The position numbers and the translations under genes were made by a program. This document shows, piece after piece, positions 1 to 5,393 of a stretch of DNA of 8,872 bases (its first letter is position 1; every line of letters begins with the position of its first letter). Under the pieces are notes generated by a model. The model had not been told where the DNA came from. It saw only the letters and a list, made by a program, of their open reading frames with translations, and did no database searches. Source of the stretch: Legionella sp. (GTDB lineage Bacteria; Pseudomonadota; Gammaproteobacteria; Legionellales; Legionellaceae); assembly GCA_004297865.1 (NCBI GenBank), contig SCSO01000185.1, positions 1-8,872 of the forward strand, in the 5' to 3' direction.

Positions 1-338
1 TGGGGTTTATGTCGTGCATGGCCAAAGATGGACTCAAAAAAATCGGCATCGAATTCAGGATGAGCCTGTTGCTGATAGTTACGCCCATTAAAGCCAGAAT
101 CTTGATAAGTACGTTGCTGAAAATCTTTGTTTTTGAGGTATTGATCATACTCTGCACGCTTCTTGGGATCTCTTAGTACTTCATAGGCTTCACCCATTTC
201 TTTAAAGCGTTCTTCTGCATTAGATTCTTTACTAATATCAGGATGGTATTTTCGTGCTAATTTACGGTAGGCTGTTTTGATGTCTTTTTCAGAAGCATCC
301 TGGCTAACCCCCATAATCTTGTAGTAGTCTTTATCCAT
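1..338 (-). CDS. cbpA: CbpA-like DnaJ-family co-chaperone / curved DNA-binding protein, N-terminal part
   Basis: Minus-strand reading from the ATG at 336-338 gives about 112 residues with no stop before the window edge, so the gene is cut off on its 3' side. The start MDKDYYKIMGVSQDAS and the HPD tripeptide at residues 32-34 define a J domain (about residues 4-68), which stimulates the ATPase of DnaK. The J domain is followed by a linker and then FDADFFESIFGHAR near residues 96-109, which resembles the post-J segment of E. coli CbpA (FNAEDF...SIFGQHAR) rather than the long Gly/Phe region and zinc fingers of DnaJ. Family knowledge: CbpA is a cytoplasmic DnaK co-chaperone that also binds curved DNA. 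The C-terminal substrate-binding domains are not in the window. It could be a generic J-domain protein, but the CbpA resemblance is good. It is divergent from the hemolysin III gene. Confidence 0.9.
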   Translation of the reverse strand, partial: MDKDYYKIMGVSQDASEKDIKTAYRKLARKYHPDISKESNAEERFKEMGEAYEVLRDPKKRAEYDQYLKNKDFQQRTYQDSGFNGRNYQQQAHPEFDADFFESIFGHARHKP

Positions 339-379
339 GGATTTTCTCTCAATCTCTCATTGATCACTTTTTTAAATTC

Positions 380-388
380 AGTATACCA
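380..388 (-). promoter_or_regulatory. Extended -10 promoter candidate for the cbpA-like gene
   Basis: On the minus strand this reads TGGTATACT, which fits the extended -10 form TGnTATAAT with 5 of 6 hexamer matches. It lies 42 bases before the cbpA-like ATG. No good -35 hexamer is visible 16-18 bases upstream, which is tolerated for extended -10 promoters. This is assigned by eye. Confidence 0.45.
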
Positions 389-460
389 CTGTCTACGCCA
401 GTTACTCCATTGCGACAGTTGTGTTACTATTAACCAATTATCAGTTTAAATGAGATAGAC

Positions 461-1114
461 ATGAAATGGATTAAAGAAAGCAAGGTGCAAACCCGAGGTG
501 AGGAAATTGGTAATGCGACCACTCATGCAATGGGTGCCTTATTAAGTTTGGTTGGCATTAGCTTGATGATTTTTTACTGTGCCAAACAAAATGATTTAAC
601 TAAACTCATTTCTAGCATCGTTTTTGGTAGCACTTTATTCTTTATGTATCTGAGCTCCACCATTTATCACAGTCTTAATGATCCTAAACTCAAACATTTA
701 TTCCGTATTATTGATCATGCTTCCATCTATTTATTAATTGCCGGAAGTTACACTCCTTTTATGTTAATCACTTTGCGTGGACCTTGGGGCTGGACCTTAT
801 TTACCATCATCTGGTCTTTGGCGGTGTTTGGGGTGGTCTTTAAAATGTTTTTTGTGCACAAGTTTGCAGTGTTATCAACGGTGATTTACCTCTTGATGGG
901 GTGGTTAGCAGTCGTTGCAATTAAACCTATTTATCAAAATTTACCTTGGCCAGGATTGGAGTGTATGGTCGCTGGAGGTTTATGTTATACTGTTGGTGTC
1001 ATTTTTTATGTATGGGAAAGACTAAAATTCAGTCACATGATGTGGCATTTGTTTGTTTTAGCGGGCAGTATGTTTCATTTTTTTGCTGTATTATTTTATG
1101 TAGTGCTTGTATAA
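461..1114 (+). CDS. Hemolysin III / PAQR-family seven-helix membrane protein
   Basis: The 217-residue protein has the usual length of the bacterial hemolysin III family (YqfA/TrhA type). It starts with a soluble stretch containing GEEIGNATTHAMG and continues with about seven hydrophobic segments (roughly 25-40, 48-68, 86-104, 110-130, 138-155, 165-183, 196-216). Family-typical residues are visible: the SSTIYHS motif with His70, the D85-H86 pair in DHASIYLLIAGSYTPF, and the C-terminal HxxxH at His192 and His196, which together form the zinc site of PAQR-type proteins. It resides in the inner membrane. Despite the name, haemolytic activity is rarely shown; bacterial relatives have been linked to membrane energetics or lipid homeostasis. 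The ATG at 461 is preceded by a weak GAGATAG. The lipoprotein gene follows 43 bases downstream with no terminator seen, so the two may be co-transcribed. Confidence 0.9.
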   Translation: MKWIKESKVQTRGEEIGNATTHAMGALLSLVGISLMIFYCAKQNDLTKLISSIVFGSTLFFMYLSSTIYHSLNDPKLKHLFRIIDHASIYLLIAGSYTPFMLITLRGPWGWTLFTIIWSLAVFGVVFKMFFVHKFAVLSTVIYLLMGWLAVVAIKPIYQNLPWPGLECMVAGGLCYTVGVIFYVWERLKFSHMMWHLFVLAGSMFHFFAVLFYVVLV

Positions 1115-1157
1115 ATTATTTTTTAATCATGCTGCTCAACTCATTTCGGAGATCCAT

Positions 1158-1472
1158 ATGCAAAATAATCAGATGAAAATAGGCATTCTCGGGACATTAT
1201 TCGTGTTGTTGATGGGATGTTCTTCTACGCATACTATGGGTCCTTTATTTTCTCCTAACCCTACCGGTGTTACTTTAAATCAATCAGTAGAAGGCGCTTT
1301 AATGGGTACTGGTGACCCGGTCTTGGGCAAAATCCATGTGGAGAGTAATCAACATGAAGTAGTATTGAGTGGCTATGTGAAGAAAATTCGTCAAAGTGAT
1401 GTAGCTGAACAAATTGCAGGCCAAGTTCCTGGGGTGCAAACAGTAGTCAATCATTTAATTGTACGTCAATAA
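1158..1472 (+). CDS. BON-domain lipoprotein
   Basis: The chosen start is the ATG at 1158, because CGGAGA at 1147-1152 gives a ribosome site at proper distance and the resulting 104-residue protein begins with a textbook lipoprotein signal. That signal is a short polar head, a hydrophobic run (residues 7-19) and the lipobox LLMGC with Cys21. The in-frame ATG at 1107 would add 17 residues overlapping the hemolysin gene and has no good ribosome site. Residues 44-103 form one BON domain: beta-alpha-beta with LGKIHVES, EVVLSGYVKK, DVAEQIAGQVPGV and VVNHLIV. BON proteins (OsmY, DolP family) attach to membranes or lipid surfaces. Most envelope members have two BON domains; this one has one. It is probably anchored at the inner leaflet of the outer membrane (Ser-Ser after Cys21). 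The exact role is unknown. Confidence 0.85.
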   Translation: MQNNQMKIGILGTLFVLLMGCSSTHTMGPLFSPNPTGVTLNQSVEGALMGTGDPVLGKIHVESNQHEVVLSGYVKKIRQSDVAEQIAGQVPGVQTVVNHLIVRQ

Positions 1473-1475
1473 AAA

Positions 1476-1510
1476 AAGCCCTACTGTGATGAGCAATGAC
1501 AGTAGGGCTT
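1476..1510 (-). terminator. Rho-independent terminator of the small membrane-protein gene
   Basis: A perfect 12-bp inverted repeat (arms 1476-1487 and 1499-1510) encloses an 11-base loop. Read on the minus strand, the hairpin follows the stop at 1515-1517 and is followed by a run of seven T (complement of 1471-1477), a canonical intrinsic terminator. On the plus strand the hairpin begins four bases after the BON gene's stop codon but lacks a downstream T-run, so it may only weakly terminate or protect that transcript. Confidence 0.85.
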
Positions 1511-1514
1511 AAGC

Positions 1515-1799
1515 TTATACCTTAGGGGCACAGCAATCACAACGGCCACAACGGAAACGGTTATATAACCAAGCAACAACAAAACCATCTAAGAAACCAT
1601 CCACCAAGCCAATCAAAGCACCGATGAAGCTTCCCTTTAAAGAGGGTTCATACCCAATATAAACAGTACCTACCGCAGAAATGAACGGGTGACCATATGC
1701 ATAATAAGTACCTAACAGTCCCATGACTAATAAATAGAGTCCCCAAAAAACGCCTATCGCTAGACCCATTCCTACTGGACTTAATTTACATCCACTCAT
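1515..1799 (-). CDS. Small holin-like two-helix membrane protein with cysteine-rich C-terminus
   Basis: A 94-residue protein beginning MSGCKLSPVGMG. The ATG at 1797-1799 is chosen over an upstream one at 1866-1868 because AAGGAGA lies seven bases before it, and the upstream extension is polar with no ribosome site. Two hydrophobic segments (about residues 9-32 and 58-83) flank a loop with GYEPSLKGS, and the second helix carries IGALIGLVDGFLDGF and ends in AWLYN. The glycine-rich helix and AWLYN ending match a family of about 100-residue proteins often annotated as bacteriophage holin, found on chromosomes of Legionella and other Proteobacteria. There is no evidence here of phage or lysis function. 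The tail RFRCGRCDCCAPKV contains four clustered Cys and could bind metal. The gene is divergent from the bufferin-type peptide gene. Confidence 0.7.
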   Translation of the reverse strand: MSGCKLSPVGMGLAIGVFWGLYLLVMGLLGTYYAYGHPFISAVGTVYIGYEPSLKGSFIGALIGLVDGFLDGFVVAWLYNRFRCGRCDCCAPKV

Positions 1800-1897
1800 G
1801 ACTGTCTCCTTGTCTGTTGGTGTACAAGCTTTTCTATATTGACAGAAATTTGTATAATAATAAACCATGAGTAAATAATGGACATTTAAGACATAGG

Positions 1898-1923
1898 CTG
1901 TATTAGACGAAGTCGTAATACAG
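1898..1923. promoter_or_regulatory. 26-base imperfect palindrome, candidate operator upstream of the bufferin-type cluster
   Basis: Perfect 8-base arms CTGTATTA (1898-1905) and TAATACAG (1916-1923) enclose GAC-GAA-GTC plus one extra G, so an RNA copy would pair over 11 bp with one bulge and a three-base loop. It lies about 25 bases before the TTGACA hexamer of the likely bufA promoter. That position suits an activator or two-component regulator. It also sits upstream of the divergent holin-like gene. No T-run follows on either strand, so it is not a terminator. The binding protein is unknown. Confidence 0.45.
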
Positions 1924-1947
1924 GCTACGGTCTGGAAGGAAAAGGAT

Positions 1948-1977
1948 TTGACAAGCGTGGAATGAAATCATTACTAT
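1948..1977 (+). promoter_or_regulatory. Sigma70-type promoter candidate for the bufferin-type peptide gene
   Basis: A perfect -35 hexamer TTGACA (1948-1953) is followed after 18 bases by TACTAT (1972-1977; 4 of 6 to TATAAT). Transcription would begin near 1984, giving a leader of about 44 bases. The spacer holds a short inverted repeat, AATGA-AA-TCATT (1961-1972), running into the -10 hexamer, where a repressor or MerR-type regulator could bind. Confidence 0.5.
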
Positions 1978-2027
1978 TGCCAGGGGTTTCCCCCCTCAAT
2001 CAATTTAAAATTTAATAGGGAATTTAA

Positions 2028-2282
2028 ATGAACAAATTACAAATGACTGGTGCTGTTCTTGCCGTAGGTGCTGCTTCTATGTTTGCTTTGGCTCCTGCTT
2101 TTGCAGTGCAAGTGTCTGCTACTCCGATGGTTCAATGCCAAGGTGGTAACGCGTGTAAAGGCCAAAGCACTTGCAAAACCGCTGACAACTCATGCAAAGG
2201 TCAAAACTCTTGCAAAGGCAAAGGCGTTGCAGAAATGACTAAAGAGGATTGCGAAAAGGCTGGTGGTACTGTTGCAGAGTAA
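2028..2282 (+). CDS. bufA2: BufA2-like bufferin-type precursor peptide (exported, six Cys)
   Basis: An 84-residue peptide. Residues 1-26 form a Sec signal peptide (MNK, hydrophobic core, cleavage likely after APAFA, residue 26). The mature part has six Cys at 37, 43, 49, 56, 62 and 75. Five sit in short repeats: CQG, CKG, CKT, CKG, CKG, at 5-6 residue spacing with Gln/Asn/Ser between. The last lies in KEDCEKAGGTV. This matches the CKG-repeat group of periplasmic bufferin-type peptides, whose cysteines are modified by a DUF692/MNIO enzyme with a DUF2063 partner and which bind copper. Both partner genes follow directly. It lacks the EGKCG repeats of the HvfA/BufA1-type precursors. A modest AGGGAA (2017-2022) precedes the ATG. 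The modification state and metal are inferred from relatives, not from this sequence. Confidence 0.8.
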   Translation: MNKLQMTGAVLAVGAASMFALAPAFAVQVSATPMVQCQGGNACKGQSTCKTADNSCKGQNSCKGKGVAEMTKEDCEKAGGTVAE

Positions 2283-2305
2283 TGCCTTCGACTTGTAGAT
2301 TTACT

Positions 2306-2328
2306 CCAGGCATGGATTCCATGCCTGG
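2306..2328 (+). terminator. Intercistronic hairpin between precursor and enzyme genes (attenuating terminator candidate)
   Basis: A perfect 10-bp stem, CCAGGCATGG / CCATGCCTGG, has a three-base ATT loop. It lies 23 bases after the precursor stop and 23 bases before the bufB ATG. It is followed by TTTCATTGATTATT, a broken T-tract, so partial termination or 3'-end protection of the short precursor mRNA is more likely than complete termination. Confidence 0.65.
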
Positions 2329-2351
2329 TTTCATTGATTATTAGGTTAAAT

Positions 2352-3215
2352 ATGGATGTTCCTCGCAGTACAAACTTGCAAAAAATGCCTTATCTTGGCT
2401 TTGGTCTAGGATTGCGTCCTGACTATTATGAAGAAATACTTGCCAATAAACCGCCAGTTGATTGGTTTGAAATTCTCACCGAAAATTATCTAATCCCTGG
2501 AGGGAAACCACTCTACTTCTTAGATAAAGTTCGTGAACATTATCCCATCGTCATGCACGGTGTTTCTATGTCTATAGGAAGTACCGATGTCCTCGATATG
2601 AATTATTTACAGCAATTAAAAGCCTTAGCTGCTCGGGTTGAGCCAGTTTGGATCTCTGACCATTTATGTTGGACAGGTGTGGACGGAAATAACGTTCACG
2701 ATCTGCTTCCGCTGCCTTACACCCGCGAGGCTATTGCACACATCGTTAGTCGGATTCAGTTTATTCAAGATTATCTTGCGCGACCCTTAGTATTAGAAAA
2801 TGTCTCCAGTTACCTCACCTACCAACAATCAGAAATGAGTGAGTGGGATTTTCTAGTAGAAATAGTTAAACAAGCGGGTTGTTACATTTTATTAGACGTC
2901 AATAATATTTACGTGAGTTCCGTTAATCATCAATTTAATCCCCTAGATTATTTACGCGCCTTACCAACAGATCGTATTGTGCAAATTCACTTGGCCGGGC
3001 ATAACCATCATGGAAATTACATTATCGATACTCATGATGCGCCGGTTGTTGCAGAAGTGTGGGATCTATATGCCGCAAGCATTAAACGATTTGGTCCTAT
3101 TTCAACAATGATTGAAAGAGATGATCAACTACCTCCTTTTGCTGAGCTGCTTGCGGAAATGCAACAGGCAAAAGTCATTGCGCAACGCGTGTTAACCGAA
3201 GAGGTGATGGCATGA
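2352..3215 (+). CDS. bufB: DUF692 / MNIO-family peptide-modifying iron oxygenase (BufB/MbnB-like)
   Basis: Start taken at the ATG 2352 (287 residues; AGG at 2342-2344, MDVPRSTN). A TTG six codons earlier (2334) is possible but less likely. The protein has the TIM-barrel pattern of DUF692 with its conserved patches in order (numbered from 2352): GFGLGLRPDYY near 16-26, WFEILTENY at 38-46, MHGVSMSIGS with His69, ISDHLCW with His104, LENVSSYL with Glu149, LLDVNNIYVSS with Asp183, QIHLAGHNHHG with His213 and His217, IDTHDAPV with His228, and MIERDD with Glu255. Conserved His, Asp and Glu in these patches bind the multinuclear iron centre. Relatives MbnB and HvfB turn precursor cysteines into oxazolone/thioamide groups; BufB forms related heterocycles. 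It acts in the cytoplasm before export. The stop overlaps the next gene's start (ATGA), indicating translational coupling. Confidence 0.9.
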   Translation: MDVPRSTNLQKMPYLGFGLGLRPDYYEEILANKPPVDWFEILTENYLIPGGKPLYFLDKVREHYPIVMHGVSMSIGSTDVLDMNYLQQLKALAARVEPVWISDHLCWTGVDGNNVHDLLPLPYTREAIAHIVSRIQFIQDYLARPLVLENVSSYLTYQQSEMSEWDFLVEIVKQAGCYILLDVNNIYVSSVNHQFNPLDYLRALPTDRIVQIHLAGHNHHGNYIIDTHDAPVVAEVWDLYAASIKRFGPISTMIERDDQLPPFAELLAEMQQAKVIAQRVLTEEVMA

Positions 3216-3985
3216 CCGATTTGTTGCAACTGCAAGAGCAATTTCAAGAGTTTATTCTTCATGGGCAATCGCAAATTAACGATGCTATTGTGGAAACGGA
3301 ATCAGTTTCTGTTGATGTGCGTTTGCAAATTTATCGCGATGCCTATCAACTGCGTTTGCTTGAATGTTTAAATAGTAATTTTCCATTGCTGTGTTCGCAT
3401 TTGGGAGCAGAAAAATTTAATACCATTTGCGCAGATTACATTGCTACGCATCCTTCCACCTATCGTTCGATTCGATGGTATGGCGATGGTTTAGCGGATT
3501 TTCTCAAGCACCACAAGGAAGCCTATCTAACAGAATTTGCTGACTTGGAATGGAAAATGGGTTTAGCATTTGATGCGGCAGATGCAGAGCGCATCAGTAT
3601 TACTCAAATGGCAGCAGTCCCTATAGAGGCATGGCCTGGTTTGCAATTTGTTGTCCATCCTTCTTTGCAAAGGATGAATTATTGTTGGAATGTTTTTGCT
3701 CTATGGCAAGCCTTAGCAAAAAAAGAACCTGTTCCTGAACTTCTACATAACGCTCACGCTACCTCTTGGGTTTTATGGCGCATGCCTGATTATGTGACTC
3801 ACTTCTATAGCTTGGGTGAAGAAGAAGCTTGGGCTTTGGATGCTGTGCTTCAAGGGTTGTCCTTCGGTGAATTGTGTGAAGGACTCTGTCATTGGCTTGA
3901 TTCAGAAGAAGTAGGAATGCGAGCGGCGTCTTTCTTAAAAGGTTGGATCGAAAAGGGAATGTTGTCGCGTTTACAAATTCAATAA
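3212..3985 (+). CDS. bufC: DUF2063-domain partner of the MNIO enzyme (BufC/MbnC-like)
   Basis: A 257-residue protein overlapping bufB by four bases (ATGA). Residues about 7-97 carry the DUF2063 pattern: LQEQFQEFIL, then VDVRLQIYRDAYQLRLLECL, NFPLLCSHLGAEKF, and YIATHPSTYRSIRWYGDGLADFL. The rest is a less conserved region rich in Trp and Leu (WKMGLAFDAAD, WNVFALWQAL, WVLWRMPDYV). Family knowledge: DUF2063 proteins form a heterodimer with the DUF692 enzyme and help bind the precursor peptide; the MNIO enzyme usually needs them. The spacing to the glutamine-synthetase-like gene is 25 bases with no hairpin, so read-through is likely. No signal peptide or membrane segment is visible, consistent with a cytoplasmic maturation complex. 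Confidence 0.88.
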   Translation: MTDLLQLQEQFQEFILHGQSQINDAIVETESVSVDVRLQIYRDAYQLRLLECLNSNFPLLCSHLGAEKFNTICADYIATHPSTYRSIRWYGDGLADFLKHHKEAYLTEFADLEWKMGLAFDAADAERISITQMAAVPIEAWPGLQFVVHPSLQRMNYCWNVFALWQALAKKEPVPELLHNAHATSWVLWRMPDYVTHFYSLGEEEAWALDAVLQGLSFGELCEGLCHWLDSEEVGMRAASFLKGWIEKGMLSRLQIQ

Positions 3986-4010
3986 TCATTTTTAAACCAA
4001 AGGATGTGTT

Positions 4011-5384
4011 ATGTTAGATCCACGAAAGGTCAAAACCGTCGAAGATGCAATTCGTATAGTCGAAGAGAGACAATTGACTCATGTCAAGGTAGGGCTCTTT
4101 GATGTGGATGGCGTGATGTTGGGTAAATACATGAGTCGCGAAAAATTTTTTTCGTCTCTAAAAAATGGTTTTGCGTTTTGTGATGTCATTTTAGGCTGGG
4201 ATTTAAATGACAAACTTTATGATAATGCGAAATATACCGGCTGGCATACTGGCTATCCTGACGCAAGCGTGCGTATTGTTCCTTCGAGTTGCCGCGAGTT
4301 GGTGTTTGAAGAAAATCAATTATTATTTCTCGCCGAGTTTACTGAAAAAGCGGAAGCTATTTGCCCACGAGCATTGCTTCGTCGTGTTATAGATCGCGCA
4401 GCGTCCCTAGGCTTTGATGTGTTTGCCGCTTTGGAATATGAATTCTTTGTTTTTGATGAAACACCCGAAAGCATTCGTGCTAAAGGTTTCCGTAATTTAA
4501 AACCGCTAACTCCAGATAATTTTGGTTATTCAATCCTGCGTAACACAGTGCATGCAGAATTTTATCATCAAATTTTAAACATGTCCGAAATCATGGATTT
4601 TCCCATTGAAGGTTTACACACCGAAACTGGCCCGGGCGTTTTGGAAGCAGCTTTGACAGTGGATTATGCTCAAGAAGCAGGCGATAAAGCCGCTCTATTT
4701 AAAACTTTTATGAAAGTTTTGGCGCAACGTAATAATAAAATGGCCACGTTTATGGCGAAATGGTCCGCGCAATATCCTGGGCAAAGTGGACATATTCATA
4801 TGTCGCTAAGAAATCAAAACAATGGGTCTTCCGCTTTTTATGATGCCAGCCAACCTTATCACATGAGTTCAACCCAACGTCATTTTCTCGCAGGACAGCA
4901 GCGTTTAATGCCAGAATTATTGGCGATGTTTTCGCCTACGATAAATAGTTATTCGCGTTTGGTTCCCGGTTATTGGGCGCCTACGGATGCGACTTGGGGC
5001 GTGGAAAATCGCACCACTGCTTTACGGGTCATCCCTGGCTCAGATAAGTCACAGCGTGTTGAGTATCGCTTAGGATCGGCAGATGCGAATCCTTATCTTG
5101 CTTTAGCTGCTGCTATTGGTTCTGGTTTGTATGGGATTGAAAACGAATTAGAACCTACGACGGAAATTAAAGGCAACTCCTATACGCAACAACATCCGCA
5201 AGATTTAGCTTTACCCCGTACTTTATGGGAAGCTGCACAAAATCTAAAAGCATCGAAGGCTGCACGTTCTTTATTTGGTCATGACTTTGTAGAACATTTT
5301 GCTGCTTCTCGGGAATGGGAAGAACGCGAGTTTCGTAAGCATGTCACTGATTGGGAACTTGAGCGTTATTTCGAAATTATTTAA
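4011..5384 (+). CDS. Glutamine-synthetase-like gamma-glutamyl-amine ligase (PuuA/GlnA3/GlnA4-type)
   Basis: At 457 residues it has the full length of the GSI-related gamma-glutamyl-amine ligase group, and the start is preceded by AAAGGA. An N-terminal beta-grasp domain (about 20-110) is followed by the catalytic barrel. Recognisable active-site patches are LEYEFFVF (Glu142, Glu144), HTETGPGVLEAAL (Glu205, Glu212), SGHIHMSL (His261, the ATP/metal-site His), NSYSRLVPGYWAP (Arg316), GVENRTTALRV (Arg334) and QRVEYRLGSADANPYLALAAA (Glu351, Arg353). The C-terminus ends TDWELERYFEII, as in PuuA-like rather than housekeeping GlnA proteins, and the adenylylation Tyr loop of GlnA is absent. The reaction would be glutamate + ATP + a primary amine giving a gamma-glutamylamide. 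Its operon partners, two dehydrogenases, point to catabolism rather than ammonium assimilation. The amine (polyamine, ethanolamine, other) cannot be read from the sequence. Confidence 0.82.
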   Translation: MLDPRKVKTVEDAIRIVEERQLTHVKVGLFDVDGVMLGKYMSREKFFSSLKNGFAFCDVILGWDLNDKLYDNAKYTGWHTGYPDASVRIVPSSCRELVFEENQLLFLAEFTEKAEAICPRALLRRVIDRAASLGFDVFAALEYEFFVFDETPESIRAKGFRNLKPLTPDNFGYSILRNTVHAEFYHQILNMSEIMDFPIEGLHTETGPGVLEAALTVDYAQEAGDKAALFKTFMKVLAQRNNKMATFMAKWSAQYPGQSGHIHMSLRNQNNGSSAFYDASQPYHMSSTQRHFLAGQQRLMPELLAMFSPTINSYSRLVPGYWAPTDATWGVENRTTALRVIPGSDKSQRVEYRLGSADANPYLALAAAIGSGLYGIENELEPTTEIKGNSYTQQHPQDLALPRTLWEAAQNLKASKAARSLFGHDFVEHFAASREWEEREFRKHVTDWELERYFEII

Positions 5385-5393
5385 GGAACACAG

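Noticed and set aside
1107..1157. Upstream ATG start for the BON lipoprotein
   Set aside because: It would add 17 residues before the lipoprotein signal, overlap the hemolysin gene, and lacks a ribosome site; the ATG at 1158 has CGGAGA and gives a proper lipobox.
946..1176. Second-frame reading frame inside the hemolysin III gene
   Set aside because: A shadow of the real gene with unlikely composition and no ribosome site.
1839..1858. TTGACA and TATAAT on the plus strand
   Set aside because: The hexamers are separated by only 8 bases, far too short for a sigma70 promoter; the site also lies within the leader of the divergent gene.
1800..1868. 23-residue N-terminal extension of the small membrane protein
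   Set aside because: The extension is polar, has no ribosome site, and contains the AAGGAGA that serves the ATG at 1799.
2334..2351. TTG start for the DUF692 enzyme
   Set aside because: It adds six residues with no family similarity and lies immediately after the hairpin; the ATG at 2352 is favoured, though not proven.
3759..3989. Minus-strand reading frame inside bufC
   Set aside because: Antisense shadow with no family resemblance.
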